DNA of 64,000 bases from an uncultured Acidobacteriia bacterium. GTDB lineage: Bacteria; Acidobacteriota; Terriglobia; Bryobacterales; Bryobacteraceae. How positions within the stretch are numbered: the stretch's first letter is position 1; each line of letters starts with the position of its first letter. Below are positions 53,380 through 62,344 of the stretch, in pieces. The notes beneath the pieces were generated by a model. The model was given only the letters and a program-made list of their open reading frames with translations. It was not told where the DNA came from and searched no databases. Made by a program: the position numbers and the translations under genes. The stretch is from assembly GCA_903909435.1 (NCBI GenBank), contig CAIVVT010000001.1, positions 62,001 through 126,000 of the forward strand. Direction: 5' to 3'.

Positions 53380-55563
53380 ATGAACGCGACTCTCAAGGTG
53401 CTGTCGTCCTTCGCGTTAGCTTTTTGTGTTGCCGGATCGGGCCAGCAGCGGGATGCGGCGGCCCGGGCCGACCGGCCGACCCCTTTCCACACGGTCGTTT
53501 CCGGCACGGACGCGCGCGCTAAGGCGAGTGCGCTCAGGCCCGACCTGGTTTCTATCCCGCCCGGGATCACGAAGGCCGGCGTCCTGAATTCGGCCAATCC
53601 CGTACCGGGGGCCGCTCTGGCCCCGGGCAGCCTGGTGACGGTTCAAGGCGACTTTCCCGGAATCCCGGCGGCGAGCATAACCGCGTCACCGCTGCGCACT
53701 GCAATCGAAGGCTTTTCCATCCAATTCACGGGGCCTTCCGTGACGCCAATGAACGCGCCGCTGTTTTACGTGTCCCGGCATCAGGTGGACATTCAGATTC
53801 CGTGGGAACTGGCGGGCAAGAACCAGGCCGCGTTGGTTGCGAGCGTAACCGGCGGCTTCGTGAGCTCGCCCGAGTACATCCTGCTGGCCCCGTTCGCACC
53901 GGGTCTGTTTAGCCTGGATGGACTGGGCAGCGGCCAGGGGGCGATTCTCGACGACGCTTATGAGGTTGTCGATACCCATCACCCGGCCGTCGCGGGCAGC
54001 ACGCTGGTGCGGGTCTATTGCACTGGGTTGGGAGCTGTAGAGAACCAGCCGCGGAGCGGGACGGCAGCGCCAGCGTCGCCTCTCGCACCGACCACAACGG
54101 CACCCACGCTGACCGTCGGCGGGGTCGCCGCCAACGTGCTTTTCTCGGGCCTCGTGCCGGGTTTTATCGGGCTCTATGAGGTGGACGCCACCGTTCCGGC
54201 GACGGCTCCGGTCGGCGACGCGGTGCCCGTGAGCCTGACCATCGGCGGAGTGGTCTCCAACAGCGTGACCATCGCCGTGGCGACGACAGCGGCGGTGCAG
54301 ACGCCCGTCATCACCTCGGTCGATCCGGTCGCGGCGAGCCCGGCGGCATCGATTGTCATCCACGGTCACGGCTTCGGCAACGAGACTGTTTATGGCCGTT
54401 CCGCAGCGAAGTTGTCGCTCTCGGATTCCACCGCGAAGTGGAGCGGCAATTTCAATCTCAGCGTGATTTCGTGGACCGATACCGAGATCCAGGCGCAGTG
54501 CAGCGGGTGCAATTTGAACGCCGGCGATCAGCTGACGGTGAGCGTCAACAACGCCGAGACGAACGCCGGGCCAGCCAGCTACATCATCCCCGTGGGCGCG
54601 CTGCAAATCGTCTGGAGTGACGAGTTCAACGGCGTCGCGGGGGCTAAGCCCGACCCGGCGAAGTGGACCTACGATCTCGGAGGCAACGGCTGGGGTAATG
54701 GAGAATCGGAAGTCTATACGGACTCCGCCGACAACGCCCACACGGATGGGCAGGGCAACCTCGACATCCACGTGATTTCGAGTGGCAACGGATACACCTC
54801 GACGCGGCTCAAGACGCAAGGGCGTTTCGCGGTCGAGCACGGACGGATCGAGGCGCGCATGAAGATCCCGGCTGGGCAAGGGATCTGGCCCGCGTTCTGG
54901 ATGCTCGGGACCAATATTACGACGGTGAACTGGCCGCAGTGCGGCGAGATCGACATCATGGAGAACATCGGGAAGGAGCCCAACATCGTGCACGGCAGCA
55001 TGCACGGTCCGGGCTACTCCGGTGGATCACCCATCACCTCGAGTTACTCCGGCCCACGCTTCTCCGACGACTTCCACACCTTCGCCGTGCAGTGGTCCGC
55101 GACTGCGGTCAAGTTCTATGTGGATGGGAACCTGTATCAGACGGTAACGCCTGGTTCGATTCCGGCAGGGACTTCGTGGGTCTTCGACAACCCCTTCTTC
55201 CTGCTGCTGAACGTGGCTGTCGGTGGAGGCTGGCCGGGCTACCCGGACAAGACTTCGACATTCCCGCAGGACATGCTGGTGGACTACGTGCGCGTCTACC
55301 AGGAGGTGCCAACGTTCACGTTGAATCCATGGTCAGCCAGTCTCAGCGCGGCGGCGTCCAGCGGCACGCTGGCGGTGACATCATCGGCCTACGGCGCGGC
55401 GTGGTCGGCGGTCAGCAACGCGAGTTGGATCACGGTGACCACGGCGAGCGGCAACGGCAACGGTTCGGTGGCTTACGCGGTGCAGGCGAACACGACCCAC
55501 GCAGCCAGGAGCGGAACGATTACGGTCGCCGGCCAGACATTTACCGTCAACCAATCGAACTGA
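53380..55563 (+). CDS. Multidomain GH16 glucanase with Solibacter-type N-terminal domain and BACON domain
   Basis: A 727-residue exported enzyme. After a signal peptide (KVLSSFALAFCVAGSG) residues about 60-300 show the pattern of a domain defined from Solibacter proteins (GVLNSANPVPGAALAPGSLV, PLFYVSRHQVDIQIPWEL, APFAPGLFSLDG, GQGAILDD, VNVLFSGLVPGFIGLYEVDATVP). An IPT/TIG-like domain (about 308-400) follows. The GH16 jelly roll is about 408-640, with catalytic E523, D525 and E528 in EIDIMEN. A BACON-type domain closes the protein (645-727; SNASWITVTTASG). It should cleave beta-1,3- or mixed glucans outside the cytoplasm. ATG 53380 follows AGGAG. Confidence 0.92.
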   Translation: MNATLKVLSSFALAFCVAGSGQQRDAAARADRPTPFHTVVSGTDARAKASALRPDLVSIPPGITKAGVLNSANPVPGAALAPGSLVTVQGDFPGIPAASITASPLRTAIEGFSIQFTGPSVTPMNAPLFYVSRHQVDIQIPWELAGKNQAALVASVTGGFVSSPEYILLAPFAPGLFSLDGLGSGQGAILDDAYEVVDTHHPAVAGSTLVRVYCTGLGAVENQPRSGTAAPASPLAPTTTAPTLTVGGVAANVLFSGLVPGFIGLYEVDATVPATAPVGDAVPVSLTIGGVVSNSVTIAVATTAAVQTPVITSVDPVAASPAASIVIHGHGFGNETVYGRSAAKLSLSDSTAKWSGNFNLSVISWTDTEIQAQCSGCNLNAGDQLTVSVNNAETNAGPASYIIPVGALQIVWSDEFNGVAGAKPDPAKWTYDLGGNGWGNGESEVYTDSADNAHTDGQGNLDIHVISSGNGYTSTRLKTQGRFAVEHGRIEARMKIPAGQGIWPAFWMLGTNITTVNWPQCGEIDIMENIGKEPNIVHGSMHGPGYSGGSPITSSYSGPRFSDDFHTFAVQWSATAVKFYVDGNLYQTVTPGSIPAGTSWVFDNPFFLLLNVAVGGGWPGYPDKTSTFPQDMLVDYVRVYQEVPTFTLNPWSASLSAAASSGTLAVTSSAYGAAWSAVSNASWITVTTASGNGNGSVAYAVQANTTHAARSGTITVAGQTFTVNQSN

Positions 55564-55647
55564 GCCTGCGCGGGCGGGCTTAGGCTTGTTGGGCGCCAAC
55601 TTGAATCGGAGTCGCAGGTGCGATAGCGTCACTGTGGATCAATTCCC

Positions 55648-56952
55648 ATGACACAGGCGCAATCCTCCCCACTCCAAACTTCCAGACGCGACTTCGTCAA
55701 GCTCGCCACGGCGGCGACGCTCGCGGCGATCCCGGCTTCGGCCTACGTCGCCGGCAGCGGCGTCATCAAGGTCGGCATCATCGGCTGCGGAGGCCGTGGC
55801 GAAGCGGCCGCGATGAACGCCATGAACGCGGGCAAGGACGTGCACATCGTCGCCATGGGGGACATCCTGCTCGACCGCATTCAGGAGAAGCGCACCGCGC
55901 TGAAGCTGAAGTATCCCGATCAGGTGGACGTGCCGGACGCGCACTGCTTCACAGGTTTCGAGGCGTATAAGCACGTGATCGCGGTCTCCGACGTGGTGAT
56001 CATCGCCAACGCAGCCAAGTTCCACTCGTTCTACGCGAAGACCGCCATCGAGGCGGGCAAGCACGTGTTCGTCGAGAAGCCGCACGCCATCGACCCGGTC
56101 GGCATCCAGCGCCTGAAGGCGGCCATCGAACTCGCGAAGCAGAAGGGGCTGTGCCTCGTTTCAGGTTTACAGAGCCGCTACCACCTGGGCTATCGCGAGA
56201 CGATGCAGCGGGTGCACGACGGCGCCATCGGCGACATCGTCGCAATCCAGGAAACGTGGCTGCGCCCGCCCTACGTGCTCTACCCGCGCCGTCCCGGGAT
56301 GAAAGAGGTGGAATACCAGGCCAGCAATCAATATCACTTCCACTGGCTCTCGGGCGACGACGTGCCGCAGACGCTGATCCACAACCTGGACCGCGCCAGT
56401 TGGGCCCAGCACAATGCCGTACCGCTGAGCTGCTACGCCATGGGCGGGCGCTCGACGCTGCACGGCGAGATTTACGGCAGCACGTTCGACCACAACGCGG
56501 TGGTGTACGAGTTCCCCAAGGGCGTGCGAGTCTACGCCTTCTGCCGCACGATCGACAACTGCTACGAGGAGAATTCGAGCCTGATCCTGGGCACGAAGGG
56601 CCGCTGCGATCTGCTGAAGCTGCGCATCACCGGCGAGACGAATTGGGAATCGGGCGGTCCGAAGTCGAAGAAGGACGCCTACGACCTGGAGCACGTCGCG
56701 CTGTTCGAGGGTATCCGATCCGGCAACCCGGTGAACAACGGCGAGTACATGGCCCGCAGCACGCAGATCGGCATCATGGGCCAGCTCTCCTCCTACACCG
56801 GCAAGCAGGTGACGTGGGACGAATTCGAAAAGTCAGACTTCTTCTACCCGCCACTGCCTGAGAACGTGAACATGGAGATGGAGCCGCCCGTGAAGCCCGG
56901 TCCGGACGGGATTTATCCGGTGTTTACGCCGGGCGTCACGAAGCTGCTGTAG
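55648..56952 (+). CDS. Tat-exported Gfo/Idh/MocA family oxidoreductase
   Basis: A 434-residue protein with a twin-arginine signal (SRRDFVKLATAATLAAIP). The NAD(P)-binding Rossmann motif VGIIGCGGRGEAAA follows, then VFVEKPHAIDP (conserved EKP) and the C-terminal alpha/beta domain with QYHFHWLSGDDVPQTLIHNLDR, whose histidines are probable catalytic or metal residues. Exported members of this family use a bound cofactor to modify sugars. It starts 84 bases after the GH16 gene and may form a polysaccharide-processing pair with it. Confidence 0.9.
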   Translation: MTQAQSSPLQTSRRDFVKLATAATLAAIPASAYVAGSGVIKVGIIGCGGRGEAAAMNAMNAGKDVHIVAMGDILLDRIQEKRTALKLKYPDQVDVPDAHCFTGFEAYKHVIAVSDVVIIANAAKFHSFYAKTAIEAGKHVFVEKPHAIDPVGIQRLKAAIELAKQKGLCLVSGLQSRYHLGYRETMQRVHDGAIGDIVAIQETWLRPPYVLYPRRPGMKEVEYQASNQYHFHWLSGDDVPQTLIHNLDRASWAQHNAVPLSCYAMGGRSTLHGEIYGSTFDHNAVVYEFPKGVRVYAFCRTIDNCYEENSSLILGTKGRCDLLKLRITGETNWESGGPKSKKDAYDLEHVALFEGIRSGNPVNNGEYMARSTQIGIMGQLSSYTGKQVTWDEFEKSDFFYPPLPENVNMEMEPPVKPGPDGIYPVFTPGVTKLL

Positions 56953-56985
56953 GCCGTCGAATTGGGGCAGGTTGTTGACCAGCGG

Positions 56986-57117
56986 CGGGTTGGCACCCCG
57001 CCTGTCGGGCTTGGCAATGGGCGGTCCAGCGCCGGCAAACAACCGGCGCGCAGGATGCCATCCTGCCCGACATCCTGAACAGGCCGTCACTGTACTATGC
57101 ACGCCTCACAAAATTCC
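56986..57117. repeat. Dispersed repeat, family 1 (GWHPARRL repeat), copy 2
   Basis: Closely similar to 6685-6813 along about 130 bases, with the same GCCGG...CCGGC hairpin, an identical AACCGGCGCGCAGGATGCC stretch and the palindrome CAGGATGCCATCCTG. It occupies most of the 257-base gap between the Gfo/Idh/MocA and DUF1801 genes. Both copies are intergenic and in the same orientation. Confidence 0.8.
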
Positions 57118-57209
57118 GCAGCGGGTCGCGCTCTTTCCCATTCCCTGAATGCGTGGTAGTCTCATAAATCGCTCAACACGAGCTAGACCAGCTTGGAGGT
57201 GTAGGAGAT

Positions 57210-57596
57210 ATGAGACAAGGCGGCGCCGTTCCGAAGGATGTGGACGAGTACATCGCGGCGGTTCCCGAGCCGGCCCGCACCACGCTGACCAAGATTCGGG
57301 CCATCATCCGCTCCGTCGTGCCGTCCGAAGCAACCGAGGCCATCAGCTACGGAATGCCCGCATTCAAGTACAAAGGGCCATTGTTCGCCTACGCCGCCTT
57401 CAAGAACCACTGCAGTTTGTTCCCCATGAATGCGGCGCTCATCGAGGTGTTCAAGGACGAGTTGAAGGGGTTTGAAACGTCGAAAGGGACCATTCGTTTC
57501 CCGGTGGACAAGCCTCCTGCGACGGCTCTCGTGAAGAAGCTGGTGAAGGCCCGGATTGCGGACAACGAAGCGGGCAAGAAGCAGCGGGCGAGCTAA
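57210..57596 (+). CDS. DUF1801 / YdhG-like protein
   Basis: A 128-residue cytoplasmic protein of the DUF1801 (YdhG) family. Diagnostic features are VDEYIAAVPEPARTTLTKIRAII, EAISYGMPAFKYKG and the CSLFPMNAALIE, STIRFPVDKPP-like (GTIRFPVDKPP) blocks. Distant frataxin-like similarity has been suggested for the fold; no activity is established. A good GGAG site lies five bases before the ATG. The next gene, of a similarly small stress-associated type, starts nine bases downstream. Confidence 0.9.
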   Translation: MRQGGAVPKDVDEYIAAVPEPARTTLTKIRAIIRSVVPSEATEAISYGMPAFKYKGPLFAYAAFKNHCSLFPMNAALIEVFKDELKGFETSKGTIRFPVDKPPATALVKKLVKARIADNEAGKKQRAS

Positions 57597-57605
57597 AGTC
57601 CGCCC

Positions 57606-57950
57606 ATGCGCAGTGAGGAACAGATCGAGCGGGTGCGCAAGCTCTGCCTGGCGCTGCCGGGTACGATGGAGAAGCTGTCGCACGGCGAGCCGACGTTCTT
57701 CGTGAAGAAGCGGGTGTTTGCCATGTTCTCCGACAATCACCACAACGACGGCCACGTGGCGGTGTGGATACCCGCTGAAGCTGGGGTGCAGGAGTCGCTG
57801 GTGGCGAGCTTTCCTGCGATTTACTACCGGCCTCCGTATGTCGGAGTGAAGGGCTGGGTAGGAATCGAACTCGCCCAGATTGGCAACGACGAGCTTGCCG
57901 GGCACCTGAGTGAAGCGTGGCGTTTGATTGGGAGCCCGAAGCGCAGATGA
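57606..57950 (+). CDS. MmcQ/YjbR family protein
   Basis: A 114-residue MmcQ/YjbR protein: [29 protein letters not shown]-type N-terminus (seen here in parts), a [20 protein letters not shown] strand pair, and [16 protein letters not shown]. These small proteins have a CyaY-like fold and are often DNA-binding or of unknown role. Its ATG has no strong ribosome site and lies nine bases after the DUF1801 stop, suggesting coupling. Confidence 0.88.
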   Translation: MRSEEQIERVRKLCLALPGTMEKLSHGEPTFFVKKRVFAMFSDNHHNDGHVAVWIPAEAGVQESLVASFPAIYYRPPYVGVKGWVGIELAQIGNDELAGHLSEAWRLIGSPKRR

Positions 57951-58001
57951 TGGCCACCGTGCCGCGCTGCAATCCGTTTTCGACGGCTCGAATGGCGCCG
58001 T

Positions 58002-58026
58002 GTATTAGGGTGTTAACAGGTAATAC
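58002..58026. promoter_or_regulatory. Palindromic operator-like site upstream of the toxin-antitoxin genes
   Basis: GTATTA (58002-58007) and TAATAC (58021-58026) flank the perfect eight-base palindrome TGTTAACA (58011-58018), slightly off-centre by one base. The site ends 15 bases before the antitoxin ATG. Ribbon-helix-helix antitoxins typically bind such nested repeats to repress their own operon. Confidence 0.55.
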
Positions 58027-58041
58027 CTTGGAGCACCGGGG

Positions 58042-58326
58042 ATGGCTGAACGGAGCGTAACCAGTTTAAAACTTGATAGGGCGACAAAGGAACGTGTCCA
58101 ACGGCTGGCGGAGGCACGCCGCCGTACGCCGCATTGGGTGATGCGCGAGGCCGTGGAGCAGTATGTGGAGCGCGAGGAGAAGCGCGAGCAACTTCGGCAG
58201 GACGCGCTTGCCGCCTGGGCCGAGTATCAGACGACGGGTCTGCACATCACTGCCGGGGAAGCGGATGCCTGGCTGGCCAAGCTCGAAGCCGGGGAGAAGA
58301 CTGCCGCCCCGAAATGCCACGACTGA
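58042..58326 (+). CDS. Ribbon-helix-helix (CopG/ParD-like) antitoxin
   Basis: A 94-residue protein. The N-terminal RHH motif is TSLKLDRATKERVQRLAEAR with RTPHWVMREAVEQYVEREE, the CopG/ParD pattern that binds DNA as a dimer. The charged C-terminal part would wrap the toxin. It follows GGAG by eight bases. The toxin gene starts within its last 13 bases in another frame, so the two are coupled, antitoxin first. Confidence 0.9.
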   Translation: MAERSVTSLKLDRATKERVQRLAEARRRTPHWVMREAVEQYVEREEKREQLRQDALAAWAEYQTTGLHITAGEADAWLAKLEAGEKTAAPKCHD

Positions 58327-58604
58327 GGTGGACCGAGCCGGCTCTGCTCGATGTGGCTCGCCTATATGAGTTTCTGTCTCCCAAGAATCCGGACGCCGCA
58401 CGCCGGGCGGTCCAGACGATACGGCAAAGCGTGAAGGCGCTGGGCAAGCACCCGGAGATGGGCCGTCCCGTCGACGAGTTGCCTGTAGAGTTCCGGGAAT
58501 GGGTGATCGAATTCCGGCAGGGGGCCTACGTCGCCCTGTATCGCCATGCCGGAAAGCTGGTTGTGATCCTGGCGGTTCGCGACGGACGCGAAGCAGGCTA
58601 TTGA
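58314..58604 (+). CDS. ParE/RelE-superfamily toxin
   Basis: A 96-residue toxin of the ParE branch. It begins RLRWTEPALLDVARLYEFLSPKNPDAARRAVQTI-type sequence (helix pair), then KHPEMGRPVDELPVEFREWVI, the conserved GYVALYRH-type strand (here GAYVALYRH) and a VILAVRDGREAGY end, where the arginine and the terminal strand are typical. ParE toxins inhibit DNA gyrase, RelE toxins cut mRNA; the R-E-W-V-I and V-x-R-x-x-R-E pattern favours ParE. It overlaps the antitoxin gene by 13 bases. Confidence 0.9.
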   Translation: MPRLRWTEPALLDVARLYEFLSPKNPDAARRAVQTIRQSVKALGKHPEMGRPVDELPVEFREWVIEFRQGAYVALYRHAGKLVVILAVRDGREAGY

Positions 58605-58743
58605 GCTTGATTCGGAGCTTGTGGCGGCCAAGAGTTGGGATGGAGTCGCTTTCCAGTTGGAGGGATCCAAACCAGCACTCTCCTAGCGACGCAGCCACTG
58701 ATGCCGTAAGATCCACCTGATATTTCGATAGAATCGGGACGCC

Positions 58744-60981
58744 ATGCTTTGCCGTTGCCTCGTCGTATCCCTAGGATGGTTCGCCGTGATGTCGCCGACC
58801 CTGCCTGCCGCTCCACCGCCTGATATCGAGCAACGGATCAACGCCTTGCTGGCGAAGATGACGCTGGACGAGAAGCTCGGCCAGATGTCACAGGCGACCG
58901 GACTGGCGGTCCCGCTCTCGGAGCAGAACAAGGAGGAGATTCGCAAGGGCCGGTGGGGTTCGTTCCTCAACGCCGGCGGCGCTGCGGAACGCTCCGAAGC
59001 GCAGCGCATAGCTCTGAAGGAATCGCGTCTCGGCATCCCGCTGATATTCGGGCGCGACGTGATCCATGGGTATCGGACCGTGCTGCCGATTCCACTGGGA
59101 CAAGCCGCAAGCTGGGATCCCGAGTTGGTTCAAGCCGGTGCGCGGGTGGCAGGCCGGGAAGCCGCGGCGGCGGGCCTCCACTGGACCTTCGCACCCATGC
59201 TCGACATCACCCGCGACCCGCGTTGGGGCCGTATCGCGGAGACGCTGGGCGAGGATCCGCTGGTCACCTCGCGGCTGGGCGCGGCGATGGTGCGCGGCTT
59301 CCAGGGCGACAAACTTGACGCGCCGGACTCCATCGCGGCCTGTGCGAAGCACTACGTCGGCTACGGCGCGGCAGAGGGCGGGCGCGATTACAACACCACC
59401 TGGATTCCAGAGATTCAACTGCGTGAGGTCTTCCTGCGCTCGTTCGACGCCGCGCGAAAGGCGGGCGTGGCGACCTTTATGAGCGCGTTCAACAACCTCA
59501 ACGGCGTGCCCACCAGCGGCAACGAATTCACGCTGCGGCAGGTGCTGCGCAAGGAGTGGAAGTTCGACGGCTTCGTGGTCAGCGATTGGAATTCGATCAC
59601 CGAGATGATCCCGCATGGCTACGCGGCGGACGAGAAAGATGCGGCATTCAAGGGCGTCCGCGCGGGTGTGGATATGGAGATGGTCAGCACCAGCTATCAC
59701 GACAATCTGAAGGCACTGCTGGCTGCGGGCAAGCTGGATCAGAAGTTGATCGACGATGCTGTTCGCAACATTCTGCGGGTCAAATTCCGCCTGGGGCTAT
59801 TCGATAAGGGCGTGCCCGTCGCGGCCGAGTTGCCCGCTGCTCCCGAGGAAGCCGCGCTGGGTGTCGCGAAGAGGTTGGCGACGGAAAGCCTGGTGTTGCT
59901 CAAGAATCAAAACGCGACGCTGCCACTCGCGAAAAGCATCGGCAAGATCGCGGTGATCGGGCCGCTGGCGAACAGCCCGGTGGACCAGATGGGTTCGTGG
60001 GTGATGGACGGCCAGGCACCCGAAGTGCGTACGCCGCTGGCTGCGCTACGGGAGCGTTTCGGCGAGTTCCGCGTTGCCTGGGCCGCGGGCTTGAAGACCA
60101 GCCGCGATTCGTCGCACGACGGCTTTGCAGAGGCCGTGGAAGCGGCACGCGGCGCAGACGCCGTGCTGGTGTTCCTGGGCGAGGAGATGATCCTCTCGGG
60201 AGAGGCCCACTCGCGGGCGTACTTGAATCTGCCGGGGGCGCAGGAAGCGCTGGTTGACGAACTCGCGAAGACTGGCAAACCGGTGATCGTGGTGATCCTG
60301 GCAGGCCGCCCGCTGACGTTCCAGAATGTGGCGGTGAGGGCGAGCGCCGTGCTGTATGCTTGGCACCCGGGAACGATGGGCGGCCCCGCCATCGCGGACG
60401 TGCTGTTCGGCGACGCCGTACCCTCCGGCAAGCTTACGGTCACGTTCCCGCGAACTGTGGGGCAGGTGCCGATTTACTATGCCCACCTGAACACGGGGCG
60501 TCCACCGTCGGAGAGCGAACTCGGCATTCCGGCGGGCACGCCGGTCGATCCGAAGGGCTTCACGTCCAAATACCTGGACGTCGATTTCACGCCAGAGTAC
60601 CCGTTCGGATTCGGGTTGTCCTACACCAGTTTCGAGTACACCAATCTGGCGATTTCCACACCGCAATTGCGCACCGGGACGCGGATCGAGATCAGCGCCG
60701 ACGTCGCCAACACAGGTACTCGCGACGCCGACGAGATCGTGCAGCTGTACATGCATGCACCGGCCGGCAGCGTTGCACGCCCGGTGCGGGAACTGAAGGA
60801 CTTTCGCCGGGTTCATTTGAAGGCGGGTGAGAAGCAGAGGGTTGCCTTCCTGGTCGGAGCCGGCGATATTGCGGCGTACAATGCGACGCTTCAACTAGTC
60901 GCCGAGCCGGGCAAGTACCAGGTTTGGATCGCGCCTGATTCCGTCCGCGGGGCCGGCGGCGAATTCACGGTTGTTCCGTAG
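58744..60981 (+). CDS. bglX: Exported GH3 beta-glucosidase
   Basis: A 745-residue GH3 enzyme: signal peptide (LCRCLVVSLGWFAVMSPTLPA), (beta/alpha)8 domain (about 25-350) with KHYVGYG, nucleophile D281 in GFVVSDWNSI, then the alpha/beta sandwich (about 380-600) with the acid/base region FLGEEMILSGE, and a C-terminal fibronectin-III-like domain (YTSFEYTNLAIS, VQLYMHAP). It releases glucose from oligosaccharide ends in the periplasm. It would act downstream of the GH16 enzyme on beta-glucans. No operon partner. Confidence 0.95.
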   Translation: MLCRCLVVSLGWFAVMSPTLPAAPPPDIEQRINALLAKMTLDEKLGQMSQATGLAVPLSEQNKEEIRKGRWGSFLNAGGAAERSEAQRIALKESRLGIPLIFGRDVIHGYRTVLPIPLGQAASWDPELVQAGARVAGREAAAAGLHWTFAPMLDITRDPRWGRIAETLGEDPLVTSRLGAAMVRGFQGDKLDAPDSIAACAKHYVGYGAAEGGRDYNTTWIPEIQLREVFLRSFDAARKAGVATFMSAFNNLNGVPTSGNEFTLRQVLRKEWKFDGFVVSDWNSITEMIPHGYAADEKDAAFKGVRAGVDMEMVSTSYHDNLKALLAAGKLDQKLIDDAVRNILRVKFRLGLFDKGVPVAAELPAAPEEAALGVAKRLATESLVLLKNQNATLPLAKSIGKIAVIGPLANSPVDQMGSWVMDGQAPEVRTPLAALRERFGEFRVAWAAGLKTSRDSSHDGFAEAVEAARGADAVLVFLGEEMILSGEAHSRAYLNLPGAQEALVDELAKTGKPVIVVILAGRPLTFQNVAVRASAVLYAWHPGTMGGPAIADVLFGDAVPSGKLTVTFPRTVGQVPIYYAHLNTGRPPSESELGIPAGTPVDPKGFTSKYLDVDFTPEYPFGFGLSYTSFEYTNLAISTPQLRTGTRIEISADVANTGTRDADEIVQLYMHAPAGSVARPVRELKDFRRVHLKAGEKQRVAFLVGAGDIAAYNATLQLVAEPGKYQVWIAPDSVRGAGGEFTVVP

Positions 60982-61183
60982 TTCCTGGGCAGGTTGCGTC
61001 AGCCGACTCGACAACTCTCTGTCAATGGTTGCCCGGCGCTGAGAATCCTGCTTCGATTCTCGACGGTGAGCGTGGCGGCCCGCCCGTCATCAGGATGCGA
61101 TCGAATCGCGCCAGGGCTCCAGGCCGATTGACCGCTGCTGGTAAACTTGAATCAGATCTCTCCTGGGCTGACCTCTGGGCCGC

Positions 61184-62344
61184 ATGACCTATTACTTCGA
61201 TCACAATGCGACGACGCCGCTATCGGATCCAGTGCTGGCGTGTGTCTCACGGGCGCTGCGGGAATGTTACGGGAATCCGTCGAGCATCCACTCGGCCGGG
61301 CAGGCGGCGCGCAGCGCGGTTGAACTGGCCCGCAGCCAAGTCGCCGCACTCTTAAATGCGCAACCGGGCGAGATCGTGTTCACGAGCGGCGGGACTGAAA
61401 GCGACAACCTTGCGGTATTGGGCGCCGTGCGGCTGGACGGAGTGGCCGGCAAGCACGCGATTACGACGGCAGTTGAACATCCGGCCGTCCTCGGGGCGTG
61501 TGCGCAACTGGTCCGTGAAGGCGCCGAAGTCACTTACCTCAAGGTCCGCGGAGATGGCGTCGTCGATCCGGATGAAGTGCGGCACGCGGTGCGCCCTACG
61601 ACGGTGTTGATCTCGGTGATGCACGCTAACAACGAGACCGGCGCGGTGCAGCCCATCGCTGAGATTTCCGCAATCGCGCGAGCAGCGGGCGTGCTGTTCC
61701 ACGCCGACGGAGTGCAGGCGGCGGGACGGCTCGGCACCGATGTGCGGGAACTGGGCGTCGACCTGTATTCACTGAGCGCGCATAAGCTCAACGCTCCCAA
61801 AGGGACGGGCGCGTTGTTTGTCCGCAAAGGCGTGAAACTGCAGGCGCTGCAGTTTGGCGGACGGCATGAGCGGGAGCGCCGTGCTGGCACCGAGAATGTT
61901 CCCGGCATAGCGGCCATGGGATGCACGGCCGAACAGCTTGTGCAGCAGCGTGCCCGCGAGTCTGTGCGGCTGGCGGGGTTGCGCGACAGGTTGGAATCGA
62001 GCTTATTGGAGCGGGTGCCTGGGGTCCGCACCAACGCACACGGCGCGACCCGATTGGCCAATACGTCCAGCTTGCGATTCGACGGGATTGAAGGCGAGGC
62101 GCTGGTGATCGCGCTGGATCTCGCTGGCTTCGCCGTGTCGTCGGGGGCTGCCTGTTCATCGGGAGCCGTAGAACCGTCACACGTCCTGCTCGCCATGGGG
62201 CTCACCCCTTCAGAAGCGCGTGCCAGCATACGCTTCTCGCTCGGGCAAGGCAACGATGAGGCGCAGGTGGATGCGCTGGTTGAAGCCGTCGTCGCCTCGG
62301 TTGCACGTTTGCGAAAGCTCTCTCCGGTGTACGAGCATGCGTGA
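61184..62344 (+). CDS. Cysteine desulfurase (NifS/IscS-like)
   Basis: A 386-residue PLP enzyme. It has the N-terminal YFDHNATTPLSDPV, SGGTESDNLAVLG, HANNETGAVQPI, the PLP lysine K201 in SAHKLNAPKGTGAL and the sulfur-carrying C324 in SSGAACSSGA. It mobilises sulfur from cysteine as a persulfide. The eight-base overlap with mnmA indicates it mainly supplies tRNA 2-thiolation; no iscU or sufB scaffold gene is adjacent. The upstream 202-base gap holds a 7-bp hairpin (61041-61061) without a U-run. Confidence 0.95.
   Translation: MTYYFDHNATTPLSDPVLACVSRALRECYGNPSSIHSAGQAARSAVELARSQVAALLNAQPGEIVFTSGGTESDNLAVLGAVRLDGVAGKHAITTAVEHPAVLGACAQLVREGAEVTYLKVRGDGVVDPDEVRHAVRPTTVLISVMHANNETGAVQPIAEISAIARAAGVLFHADGVQAAGRLGTDVRELGVDLYSLSAHKLNAPKGTGALFVRKGVKLQALQFGGRHERERRAGTENVPGIAAMGCTAEQLVQQRARESVRLAGLRDRLESSLLERVPGVRTNAHGATRLANTSSLRFDGIEGEALVIALDLAGFAVSSGAACSSGAVEPSHVLLAMGLTPSEARASIRFSLGQGNDEAQVDALVEAVVASVARLRKLSPVYEHA

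Noticed and set aside
61041-61061. Perfect 7-bp hairpin GAGAATC...GATTCTC after the GH3 gene
   Set aside because: No U-run on either strand and no second copy; too little to call a terminator.
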